Shown here piece after piece: positions 29,629 to 41,100 of a stretch of DNA of 58,102 nt. The stretch covers positions 1 to 58,102 of the forward strand of contig JAHJCZ010000184.1 in the NCBI GenBank assembly GCA_018812705.1. The letters run 5' to 3'. Each line of letters begins with the position of its first letter. Positions within the stretch are counted from its first letter, which is position 1. The DNA is from Candidatus Omnitrophota bacterium (GTDB lineage Bacteria > Omnitrophota > Gorgyraeia > Zapsychrales > Zapsychraceae). The notes beneath the pieces were generated by a model. That model saw only the letters and a program-made list of their open reading frames with translations. It searched no databases and was not told the DNA's origin. The position numbers and the translations under genes were made by a program.

Positions 29629-32130
29629 CTAATATGATCTTGATTCTATTATGTTCTCTATAACGAATGGGATCGTTGCTGTCTCTTTACCATCTACTAA
29701 CCATTTAACATTAATATCGATTTGTCCATCTGCATCTCTTGCAACAAGACCGTTAATATCTGCTTCACTATATAAGAACACTGAACGGTTTGGTAAATGT
29801 GCGATTGCAAGCGGCTGTTTATCAGTTGGCTTGTTGATAACAATTCCAATTTCACCAGCATGTACATATTGAGAACCTGGTTTAATAACCTGCATATGTT
29901 CTGGTAAACTTACATCTACATACTCTCCTGTTCCTCTTCTAGGATCCAACATCCTTACTATTGTAGGATCAACAGGCTTGTCATCTTCTGTGATAGGCGC
30001 CAATCGAGTAGTACTTAGGGCATAAAGGCTGCCTGAATAAATTTCTGTTCTGTTTTTAGAATATACAGTGCTTACACTTATATCTTCATTATAGATATGT
30101 GCTAATATTTCAGTTTTTAAACTGATCATTGCTTGTGCGTTTTCTTCTCCTTCAACTACTGCTGTCAGTGCTAAAGCTCTATCCTTAAGTTCTGCTCTTA
30201 CCTTTTCATCTTTGATTTGTTCTATAGCTCTCAAGTACATTAGATCTGTATTTGAATCAGCAATATGTTGTCTTATTGCATTATTAGCCACTGCGCGTTT
30301 TGCATTGACACCTTCTGCCATATTAATATCAGATCGAACAGGGCTTAAAATACTTGTCATCAACTCTTCTGATCTCGCAGATAGCGTTCTATTTAAGGCT
30401 CTTTCATCACCAATATAATCAGCAGAAAGTTGCTGGCTAAATACTAAGATGTGCGCTGTATCAGTAGCGCTTGTCTTTGTGCGTAACCAGTAATTTCTAT
30501 CAGATGTATATCTACTGAAAATGATATATGGATGGATCTCTTGATTTGTGATGTCATTGGTTCCATAAGATGCTCCAGGGAAAACATCTGCATCAACTTT
30601 GCTTCGTCCAACATAAATAGTTTGGCCATTTCTTTCAAAAGCCTTAACCTGCATAACAGCTGGCAAGCCTTCTGTTTCATAATAAATTTTCCCGATCTTT
30701 CCTGTTGCAGGATTAATTTCAGCAGCCATTATCTTTCTTCCTTGAGCATCATAGCCTCTCATAACATCTGCTAATAATCCTGACTGTTCAAGGATCTGTC
30801 TTGATGGAACGACGTAGAACTCACCAGGTTGTTTATCGAACATTCTATAAGTTCTTAACCATTCCTCTAAAAGAAGCTTTCCTTTTTCTTCAACGAACAT
30901 CTTAGATCTGAAGAATTCTTTCTTCTCGCCAGTTTTAACATCATATCTATAACCATGAACATATTCTTCTGCTCGTGTACCATCGGCATCGTGCTGTGCT
31001 TTTTGTGCCTTGAACTCAGCAATAATTGCCTCTAATTCTTTTATACGATTCTGATCTTCGCTAACATTCTTAGCTTGTAATGTTTCCAATTCTTGCGTTG
31101 CCCTGGCTATTTCTTTTTCAAGATCCAAGCCTCTTGCAGTAACATATATCCAGTTAGGATTATCATTGTTATATGCGCGGCGCATGAACAACTGTTGTGC
31201 TTTTCCAGGAACATAGATCGCTGGGAATTTCCTTGGTGTCCAGAATGCATCTTTTGACGCGTCGCCAAACAATGATCCGATTACAGGTATATTTCCTAGG
31301 GTCTTTCTGATAATATCTTTGTAAAGTTCTGCCGGAGTGATTTTTATTACATTAGCACTATTAATATCGCTAAATGTGTTAGGCTCTCCTTCTCTCTCGA
31401 CGATCATAGGATCTGAAATTTTCTTGGTTTTTACATCAATTAACAGCTCCCATACACCCTTTGGCGATAATTTCATAATACCGCCTCTTTCGTCATAATT
31501 GATTCTTTCTTCCTGTAGCATATTGACTGTTTGCGCAAGAGCATCAGCATAGAATATCCATCCCATTACTGCTGAAGTACCTGAAGCTGCCAACAAGTCT
31601 TGTGTTCCAAGGATACTGTTTGCTGCATTTAGAGTGCTTGCATATCGTGAATCCAATAATAATCCAATATTTAAGTTAACTCCGTTTCCTGCGACAAATG
31701 AATACTGAAGTCCAGGAATAGCGTTTCCAGGATTAAAATTAGCTCCAACAAATGCTTGTAATCTTGAAGACGTATCCTTTTTACCTACAAGCTCTCTTCC
31801 CATCCTAATAGTTCCCTCTGCAACATTTGCAGGTGCTGTGTTCTGCGCTTGTATCTCAGCCTGAACTCTTCCAAGTTCTGCCTCTAGCTGCTTTTTCTCA
31901 ACATCGTCTTGGTTGATCACTGAATTAAGATCAAATTTTTCTGTCGCGGCAGCTGCCCTAGAAATCTCTAAATTATTTAATCTTATCCCTTCCGCTAATG
32001 ATGCTCTTCTTTCTGTAGCAGTAGGTAGAACTTCTTTTTCTTCCACTTTTTGATCTTCTGTTCTCAACGCCATACCAATAATTTCACCTGCTAAAACTGG
32101 TTGACCAACTTCAACTGCAATATTTTCCAA
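29629..32130 (-). CDS. Giant protein segment 3 (833 aa): barrel-sandwich ends, coiled coil, otherwise unrecognised
   Basis: The nominal start is TTG at 32130, without a ribosome site. It opens with AVEVGQPVLAGEIIGMA, a half motif of the barrel-sandwich hybrid found in membrane fusion proteins, and near its end has VIKPGSQYVHAGEIGIVI, a similar half motif. Between them are a Glu/Gln-rich helix (residues ~55-95), a strand-rich part (LQYSFVAGNGVNLNIGLLLD), a helical hairpin (~300-370) and mixed sequence such as GEFYVVPSRQILEQSGLL. No enzymatic motif is recognised. A periplasm-spanning adaptor role is possible by analogy with HlyD-type proteins, but this is a weak inference. The frame ends at TAG 29629, and coding sense continues in the -1 frame, so this is probably not an independent gene. 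Confidence 0.75.
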   Translation of the reverse strand: MENIAVEVGQPVLAGEIIGMALRTEDQKVEEKEVLPTATERRASLAEGIRLNNLEISRAAAATEKFDLNSVINQDDVEKKQLEAELGRVQAEIQAQNTAPANVAEGTIRMGRELVGKKDTSSRLQAFVGANFNPGNAIPGLQYSFVAGNGVNLNIGLLLDSRYASTLNAANSILGTQDLLAASGTSAVMGWIFYADALAQTVNMLQEERINYDERGGIMKLSPKGVWELLIDVKTKKISDPMIVEREGEPNTFSDINSANVIKITPAELYKDIIRKTLGNIPVIGSLFGDASKDAFWTPRKFPAIYVPGKAQQLFMRRAYNNDNPNWIYVTARGLDLEKEIARATQELETLQAKNVSEDQNRIKELEAIIAEFKAQKAQHDADGTRAEEYVHGYRYDVKTGEKKEFFRSKMFVEEKGKLLLEEWLRTYRMFDKQPGEFYVVPSRQILEQSGLLADVMRGYDAQGRKIMAAEINPATGKIGKIYYETEGLPAVMQVKAFERNGQTIYVGRSKVDADVFPGASYGTNDITNQEIHPYIIFSRYTSDRNYWLRTKTSATDTAHILVFSQQLSADYIGDERALNRTLSARSEELMTSILSPVRSDINMAEGVNAKRAVANNAIRQHIADSNTDLMYLRAIEQIKDEKVRAELKDRALALTAVVEGEENAQAMISLKTEILAHIYNEDISVSTVYSKNRTEIYSGSLYALSTTRLAPITEDDKPVDPTIVRMLDPRRGTGEYVDVSLPEHMQVIKPGSQYVHAGEIGIVINKPTDKQPLAIAHLPNRSVFLYSEADINGLVARDADGQIDINVKWLVDGKETATIPFVIENIIESRSY
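29632..29686 (-). other. -1 frame junction between segments 3 and 4
   Basis: Segment 3 reads IPFVIENIIESRSY and then TAG at 29629-29631. The -1 frame, open since TAA at 29687-29689, reads ILAGLGLDNTDPNNPEMGVL. Sequence before the nominal ATG (29587) is clearly protein-like, and no ribosome site precedes that ATG (it follows CCTGAG directly). No homopolymer longer than three and no X-XXY-YYZ slippery heptamer is present. Confidence 0.7.
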
Positions 32131-35100
32131 GCCCGCTTTCTTTTCACCATTGATAATGTTACGACTAATCCTCTTCTTGTATCAGTAATTTCTGTTACCG
32201 TTGCAGCTGCTTGTGCAAACACTGGCATCTCTTCTTCTACTACTGTTTCACCAGCATCAGCCTGGGTTTTAAATAAGCTCATTATATCATAATGTACCTT
32301 AGCTGCTCTTTCTCCAAACATCGCTTCTCTTTCATGCATATAAATTGGATCTTTAAAAAGGTAGCTTAATCTATAGTTAAACGGCGCTCTCACGTTTTCT
32401 AAATATGTTAACGCTCTTCCTGTTTCAGCTGTTTGGCCATTGTTAACTCTTAAGGTTTCAGAGAATCTTGATACGTTGATAAGTAGATCTTTTAAGATTT
32501 CATTCAATCCAGAAAGTCCTCTAGCTTCAACATCTTGTGTCAGTATCAACACTGCTCCTGATAATACATTGCTTCTTGCTTCAATAGATTTAGCTTCCAA
32601 TTGCTCAAGCGCTTTTGCGTGCGCTTCTTGAGCTTGCTCAAGTATGCTTGGATCAAATACTATTCCTTCCGGTGTCATAGCTGTTAACTTACCATTAACC
32701 TTGAATACCAAATAAGCCTTTGGACTGAACACATCATTTAGATCAAATCTATTTTCGCCATCGTCAACCCATACAGCCTGTTGACTTCTACGAGTAAAGA
32801 TCATCTCGACAACAGGCACTGTTGTTTTTGAAGTTAATATCTCTTCTCTAGCTGTAACCGCGGCGATCCAGGCCTTGGTATTTTTCTCGTATTGTGCAGC
32901 TGACAAATATTGAACTAACATATTTGCCTTTCTTTCTCTTTCTCGATAATCAACCATTTGACTTGTTTGTTTTACATGTGTTGCTACTGTTGGGATAATT
33001 GCATCATTTCTTTCAAGCGCTTCTAATTTAGGACTTACTACTGTTGAAATCACTGAAGGCTGTCCTTTTACAGATGCAACTACTGGGCTGCTGATAACTA
33101 TTGTTGGGTAAGACTTTGTTGCGCCTTGAATAATCCCTTTAACTATCCTGTTCTGATAATCTGATGACATAATAGTTGAAATATAGCGCTTATCCATAAA
33201 TCCAGCTTCAATAAGAACTGGTGAGAATGCATCACCATTTTCATATTGTTCATAATGCAATACTGCAAGTCGTCCGGCATCTGTGGCTTTTTCTGAATTT
33301 ATTGCCGCTGCTGGTGCTGGATTTCCGAATGTAAGTGCAAGGCCTAAAATAATGCTTTGTGCGAATACGCGAACCTTGCTCTTTTTAGCTGTATCTCCAT
33401 CTTTTAAGAATATTCCGATTTTGTTGTCTACAGGTTTAGCAACGTCATCATGATGTATCTCGATCGGATAGTATCTTGCTCCAGGATACTGTTTAGCTTC
33501 ATTATGGATCCAAGCTGGTGCGGATTCATAAGGCATTGCTGGTACCATGATCGCTGTCTCACCTTGACCTCTTAATGTGGCTACTAATTTTTCAGCGATT
33601 TGTTTGTTCAATTCGCGTTCTGTTACTGTTTCTCCGTTAGCTAACTTAGTTGCTGCACCATTATTCGTTGTTCCTGCATGACCCCATCTTACGAAGAAGA
33701 CTTCTTTAACTTGTGTCTTTGCTAAAGCTTTAAAATTCCTTACATGTACTCTTAATTCTCTTTCGTAGTTTCTAGTGTCCGCGAAACGTTGGCCATTGAT
33801 GTTCACAAATCCGCCGTCAGCGATTAAGTCTTTTACTGTTTTTCCATTAACCAAATATGTTGTTGCAATTTTATTTAAATATGACTCTATACCCTGAGCT
33901 AATGTTGTAGGTTCAAATGTCACTGTTCCATTTGTCCATCTTCCAACGTTAGCTGGATTGTTCATGTCTTTAGTATTTGAATCTGTAAGGAATTGTGTTT
34001 CTTGTGTGAACTGGGCAACAATTAATGCAGCCGGTACGAAAACTCCTGTTTTTCTATAAGTCTTGTACTGTGCATCTGTGATGATCTTTCCAGTTAATGG
34101 TGATTTTCCTGCAAAACGTGGAAGATTGATCCATTGCTGAATAGCTTTTTCATTATTGACCCAAACAACATTTTGGCGATTATTTAATGTTGCATCTGTT
34201 GTAGGTAATGCAGTTTTTGTTTCTTCTTCAGGAACAACTATTGCACGAGGTGCATTTGAAACATCAACTGACTCAACTGCAGGAGCAACTTCTACGTTAA
34301 CAGGTGCTTCTGCTTTCTTTCCTTCTAATAATCCCTTAATAACTGCAACAAACTCTTCATCAGTTGTAGTTATGCTTCTTGCTGCAGCGCTAATAACTGC
34401 CCAGATCAGCTCACTATCACGAGATGCCTTTTCTGAAGTAAGAGCTTCTTTCTCTCCTGAAAGTAGAGCATTAACTACGTATGTATAATACGCGGAAGTT
34501 AACCCTGGCCTTGCCGCTGCTACTATTGCTTCAATTGCTTTTGCCTCAGTCATTCCTGTTTTTGCCATAAATGCTGCAAGCTCTTCATCAGCAACTATGG
34601 CTTTTGCTGCTCCCTTAACTATCTCGTCTTCTGCTGATATTGATTCACCTACAACAACATCTGCTACTGCCCTTGTTAACACTGCCGCTGCTTCTTCAGC
34701 TGATATAACTGTAACCCCTTCTTCCATATAAGAAATCGCTAAATATCTTCTGTACATCACTAACATTCGTTCTCTAAGCTCGTCTAAGTCTCTACCTTTT
34801 TCTTCTATATATTGCGCAAGTGCTTCATTTTTTAGAACAACCTCTGCTGTCGCTTTAAATCCTTCATCTTTATCTGTGACATTTGCAATCAAACTATTTA
34901 TAATGCTTGTTCTAATCGCGCTAGTTACATGATCAACATCTAATACTCCTCTAATCAATCCATCTTCATATTTAACATCTTTGATCAGCTCAGGAGAGAT
35001 AGTTCTGTATGCTTTGTACTGGAACCAGTTAACCAGCTTGTCTGTAACAATCGCGTTTGCAATATTGTTAATTTCTTGTTCTGTTAGCTTTGCGCCAACT

Positions 35101-38100
35101 CTTGCTTGTGCAGCTGCGATGCCCTTATCTTCTGATAATAATCTTTGTGCAATAGCTTTTGCTTTATTTTCCTGATTTACGAATGGATCTCTTCCTTCAG
35201 CAACTTCGTTAAATGCAGCTAGAATATTTGCTCTTAGCTCAACATTGTCTTCTTCTTTTGCTGCTTGCTCAGCTATTTTTTGATAATATGCATGTCTTTC
35301 GATCTGCGCGTTTGCACTTAATGTTTCTGAAGCTACTGCTTGATTTGCGATTCCTACTGATAGAAGAACAGCACTTGTTCCTAATGCAACTTTTGCAACC
35401 TTTGCGTTGATTGTAATAACTCCTAAGTAGATAACTAATCCAACTCCGATAGCTATCCAGAATAATGGGTTAGCTACTGCTGCAAATGTTGCTGAAATGC
35501 CGCCGATTAATTTTGTAATACCTAACATTGATAGTGTTACAAAAACTACTTTCATGTGTGATGCAGCAACTGTTTCATAAACTACATTCAATGCATGTCT
35601 AACAACTGATTTAGCTCTATTGCCCTTTGCGCGGATAGGTGCAATACCAGCAACTTTCTTTCCTACTGCAACTGCGAAATATAATCCCATTAGAACAAAT
35701 CCTGCTGGAGCAATTACTTGAGCTAATTGAGCATATGAGAATGCTTGCATTGTGCTCATGTTCATTAGAGAAGCAACCAATCCTGAAACTGCTGCTGGAG
35801 CGATTGCAAGACCTAATGCTGCCGGCTTATGATCGATTCCCTTGTCGCCTAAGATGCTTGAGATCATTCTCTCTGCTACGTAAATTACTGCTGCTGCTGC
35901 GTAACCTGCGACTACTGCTATTGTCCATGCTCCACCTGTTAATGCTGCTCCTGTGATATGGTAGAATGCGATTACCGCGATCTGTCCTAATGCTCCTGTC
36001 ATAAGAGCATTTAAGAATCTGCTGTATTTTGGACCTTTGTGTGCATCTACTGGTGCATATTTGATCTTGCTTAAGTTTCTTGCACTTAGTAATGTTCTAG
36101 CAAGTACTGCGACAACGCCCATGATCGCTGCAGCAACAACTAATCCTGTTGGATCTGATACGAAATTAACTGTTAATAATGCTGGCTTTGTCATCATTAC
36201 AGCCATAAGACCAGTTGTTGTGATCATGCTTGTGTAGCTCAATAAGTCCAATAATGTCTTAGCTGGTGATAAGATCGCTGTCTTAACTGTTGATAAGAAT
36301 GCTCCAAGAACTGTTGTATGTTCTTCATTGTTAACACCCTTGATGTTTGCATCCATTTCTTGAGCTGTCTTATCTGCTGCCTTGATACGTGGAAGAATAT
36401 TTTTGTTGAAGATCATGATTACGAATACAGCTACGATAGCAACTGGAATTGCCCAAGCTGCAGGGATGCTTGATAATGCTGAGATCGTGCTGATAAATGC
36501 TGTCTTAATAGCTCCGAAGAAATTGATATAAGTAAATACTGTTGCTGCGATGCTTCCAACTGCGACAACTGCTGGCATTAATCTGATAGCTTTTCTTTCA
36601 GCTGATTCTTTAACTGTTGGCATTTTGATGTTGTTTTTGCCGAATACTTCTACAGAAGCTATGTCTGCTATTCTTGCTAATAATGTGTCATATGCATTCT
36701 TGATGTTGACTCTTTGCTCTGTTCTCTTATGTAGAGGACTTTGGCTATTCCATGCTTGATATGTGTGTACAAATTTATCTAATGCTTGTTGTGACTCTTC
36801 AATGCTTGAGAAGAACAATGATGCATGAGCTGCAAATATATTTAATAATTTTGCTCTTGTATCTGCTTGTTCTTTTGGAGTTAATTTGTTCCATTCTGTG
36901 TCAGAAACATATGCAATACGTCCTGGCTTGATAGTTGCTTGCCATAAGTTCAAGAACTTGTTCCAAGCTGCCTGAATATCTTCTTGTCCTTCTTCTGCAG
37001 CTTCAATTGATTGGCGTGTTTGCTGTGCTAATCTATTTCTTAAAGGAGTAAGTATTGTTCTTGCTCTTCTTCCTGGGAAAATTCTTGCGAAGACTGAGCC
37101 TAATTGAGCTTTAGCTTCAGATGCTAAGCCAGGATTTTGTACGAAGATCCTGTCTTTTAATGACCAGAATGCTTCTCTTCCAGACTTTTCACCTACTCTT
37201 CTTCCAACGCGATCAAGCAACTGTCTTTCGTCTAATGACGATTCGCTTGCATGTGTTGAGATAACCCAGAATGTCTTTCCTTGTGCTCTTGCTTCTCTTG
37301 ATAGCTCAGGGTCAATACCTTGGATTGCGAAGCTTGTTACTATCGTTACCATTCCGATGTTTCCAGCTTTTGCGATCTTTGCGCTAATCGCTTGGGCATC
37401 TGATGAATCTTCTGCGTCAGCCCATTGGATCATGTTGCTTGCAACGCCAGCTGCTTCTAATTTACTTACTAAGTCTTTTCTAGTTGCCACTGCATCAACT
37501 TCTACGATAACTGCATCGCCAGCTGCTTGCTTAGTTACGATTGATCTAACAGCTGCTGCCATCTTGCTTTCAGCATTATTGAAGAACTTAACAACTACAT
37601 CTTTGTGTGTACTCTTTGTTCCAAATCTTCTTGCATTGATCCTGTTTCCGAATACTGCCTTAACATCATCTTCATCAAGTGTTCTTGTTGCACCTGCGAT
37701 CGATGCGATATGTCCAGCATCTGCAAATCCCTTAAGAGTTGTTCTGTTATTTACTTTTCTTTGTGTTGTTGTTGCGTTTCCTAGCTTGAAGTCTATTGCC
37801 TGATGTAAACCATGGCTCAATCTTTGTCCTTGTAGCGCAGCACCACTTCTGCTGATAAGAACTGCTTCTGTCCCCTTCCTAAAGAAATCAACGTCTTCAT
37901 TGTAGTAAAGCTCTACTGTAAGAGCATTTTCGACTCTTTGTACCCAATGCTCTAAGTTTGCATCTTTTCCGATTTGTGCTCTTAATGCTCTCTTTCCTCT
38001 AGCTGTCAATGTTACTTTTCTTGCTACATCATCTGTGTCAAATTCTCTAATAAGTCTTCTGTTTCTTGCAATTACTGCCTTAGCGAAGGCATCTGCATCG

Positions 38101-41100
38101 CTTAGAATTACATTTAATCTGTCTACGAATGCATCAACATTTTCTCCATTTACGTACTCAGCATCTCCGATCTCGCTTCCTGTTACGATAAATGGCGTGA
38201 TAGCTTCCTTCAATAATGTGACCTGGATCTCATCAGCCAAGATTGCCCATTGGTTATTCATTTGTACTTGAGCTCTAATATCAGTTGCAAATTGCTCTGC
38301 TAGAAGGTCAAACACTGGCTGAGATACAACCGTGTAGATCACGTTTGCTTCCCTATATAAAGATTCTCTGCTTACTGCTGTTGCTTGACCATCAACAAAT
38401 GTGTATCCTGTTAATTCTTTTTCGTCATTGTTTGCTGGAGCAAAATATCCTACTTTTCTGCCTAATTTTGATAATATCTCATTTGCTTGGTTAGCATCAC
38501 GGCTTGAGAAGTAATGTCCTGTTACAAAGACCATTACCTTGCGTCCTGGATTAGTTCTCATGATCATTTCAGCTGCTAAGATGTAAGCGATTGTCTTACC
38601 ACCAGCTAATTCAGCTAAGTGGATATCATCTTTAGCACTTCTAGCTAACCAAGCTGCGAATTCTACCTGTTCGTTCCACTTATCTTCGTTCCATGTTGTT
38701 CCAGGGAAACGTCTTTCAACCATTGCCTTAGCAATTGGTTCAATTGCTTTAACTGCTCTTTTTTCTGTTTTTGTTAATTCAACAACATTCTTTCTGGTCG
38801 CTGTCTTCACAAATACTCCAATCGCGCCAATCACGGCTAGAATTCCTAAGATCACTGCTGTAACTGCCCATGCTGGCCAAGTCGTTGGGGTAAAGACTTC
38901 ACTTGTACCAGCATAGGCATTATTAGCAAACAACATGATCGCAGCAACAGCTGCTAACGCTTTTCTTGGTAGGATTGTATTAATTGAGGATAAGACTGAG
39001 ATTGTCAGTTGTGTAATGTGGGATACTGTTTGAGCTAAGAACTCTGTCAATCTGCTCTTTGATTGCAATTCTTCTTTCATGGATCCAGGTACTGTTAATT
39101 CCATGTCTCCAGTAGATGTTTCCATCTTTGGAGATAAGGAAGACTTTTGCTCTTCTTGTCCCTTCTTCTCTAGCTGTGGCAATTGTGCAGCTGCAGTTTG
39201 GGACATCAACGATGTGTTTGAAGTTGATCTCTGTTCTGTTTGGTTTAGTATTGATGCAGACCATAATGCACCTCCTTGTTTTTTAACTAAAGAAGCCTGG
39301 CCAATGATACGTGCACCGAATGCACGAATACCACCAACCAGGCTTCTTATTTGTGATTTAAATTTGTTTAGGTTGCTGTTTGGAGCGTTTGCTCCCTTGA
39401 AGAATACAAGTAATAATGATACAGCTCTAACGATCAATGTCGCGGCTGTACCTCTTCCACTTGCATTATTAGATATGCTTAGAACAACAGAATCCCCAGA
39501 GATATAAGAATTACCACGATCTTTGCGTGGTTTTCTTACAGCTTGGGTTGCTTTTTCAAATTCAAAGAATTTAGCCCCTGATTTCTCTCTTTCTTCTTCA
39601 GGGGAAACTCCAAGAACCTGTGTTTGATCTATTTGTATAGTATTACTTACAAGGCTTTTGCCATCTATATAATCAAGCTGCTCATCGTTTACCGCAATAG
39701 GAGTGACTCTACCTTTTTCGTTTTCACTTATGGTAGAGTTTGCAAACTTTACAAGTTTATTCTCGGCTGTCTCAACTTCTACTTCTTCAGACACTCCGAG
39801 AATGCTATTTGCAACTTGTCCAACTTCTTCACTATTGTTTGCAGAACTTACGCCTTCTTTACTTACACTTACTCCACTGCTTGCTCCAAAGGCAATGTCC
39901 TTGATACCATCTTCGCGGTTTTCAAGAACTGTATTAGATACATCTTCTGCACCTATAGTTTCGTTCTCGACTTCGCTTTCGCAAACTTCAAGAACCATTG
40001 ATACACCTTCTGCATCTAATCCTGCAACTACTTCAACTACATTGTCACCGATAGAACCTTCACTACCGACAGAGCTAATTCTAGCCTGTTCTCTTACAAG
40101 GCTAGATCCAGAAGTTCCTAGTTCTTCTAGTTTGGATACACCTTCCACAGCTGTTCTTACTACAAGTTTATTCTCGACTTCCGCATCGCGGACTTCGAGA
40201 ACTTCTCTAGATACATCTTCTGCACCAATGGTTTCGTTCTCGTTTTCGCTTACGCAATCTTCGAGAACCGTTGATACACCTTCTGCATCTAATCTTACAT
40301 CTTCTACAGCTTCTTTGTCACCGATAGAACCTTCACTACCGACAGAGCTAATTCTAGCCTGTTCTTTTACAAGGCTAGATCCAGAAGTTCCTAGTTCTTC
40401 CGGTTTGGATACACCTTCCACAGCTGACTCTACTACTAATCTATTCTCGACTTTCGCATCGCGAACCCCGAGAACTGTCTTAGATACTTCATCTGCATCT
40501 ATAGATTCATTCTTGTTTCCGCCTTGGCTTACTTCAAGAACCATTGATGCACCTTCTGCATCTAAGCTTACATCCACTTCATCTACATTGTAACCGATAG
40601 AACCTGCAACAACATTACTATCGATAGAGCTAATTCTGGTAGATTCTTCTACGCTACCAGATCCAAGATCTCCTTGTACTCTCGGTTCGGCTGCATTGAC
40701 ACTAGCTGCTTCACTTACTACAACTACATTTTCAGCCCTGTTTTCACTCACGTGAACCCCAGGAACTGCATTAGGCATACTTCCAAACCCTAATTTCACT
40801 TCCACTGCTTGCGCTTCTTTGACCTCAGTAGCTCCTGTATTAACTACAGTCACCCCAAAATCATCACTTGATACACCTTCTACAGTACGTCTTGCTTCAT
40901 TACGTCTTACTTCAACTACTTTTGTTTCAGCAACGATAACATCGTCACTAGAACTAATCTGTCCAAACGCTTCATGGTCAGATCCGGCATCTACATCCTC
41001 CGGTCCGGCTGTCGTTACTCTAGCTGTCGCTCTTCGCTCACGATTTCTACGGCCTGAGCGAACATAACCGATTTGCTTCAGTACTACTTCTACAATACGT

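Noticed and set aside
39703..40593. 296-codon open frame on the plus strand over the tandem repeat
   Set aside because: It lies wholly opposite the 6,470-codon frame, repeats with the same 273-bp period, and is a by-product of Ser/Glu/Val codon choice in the true gene; no ribosome site or family motif.
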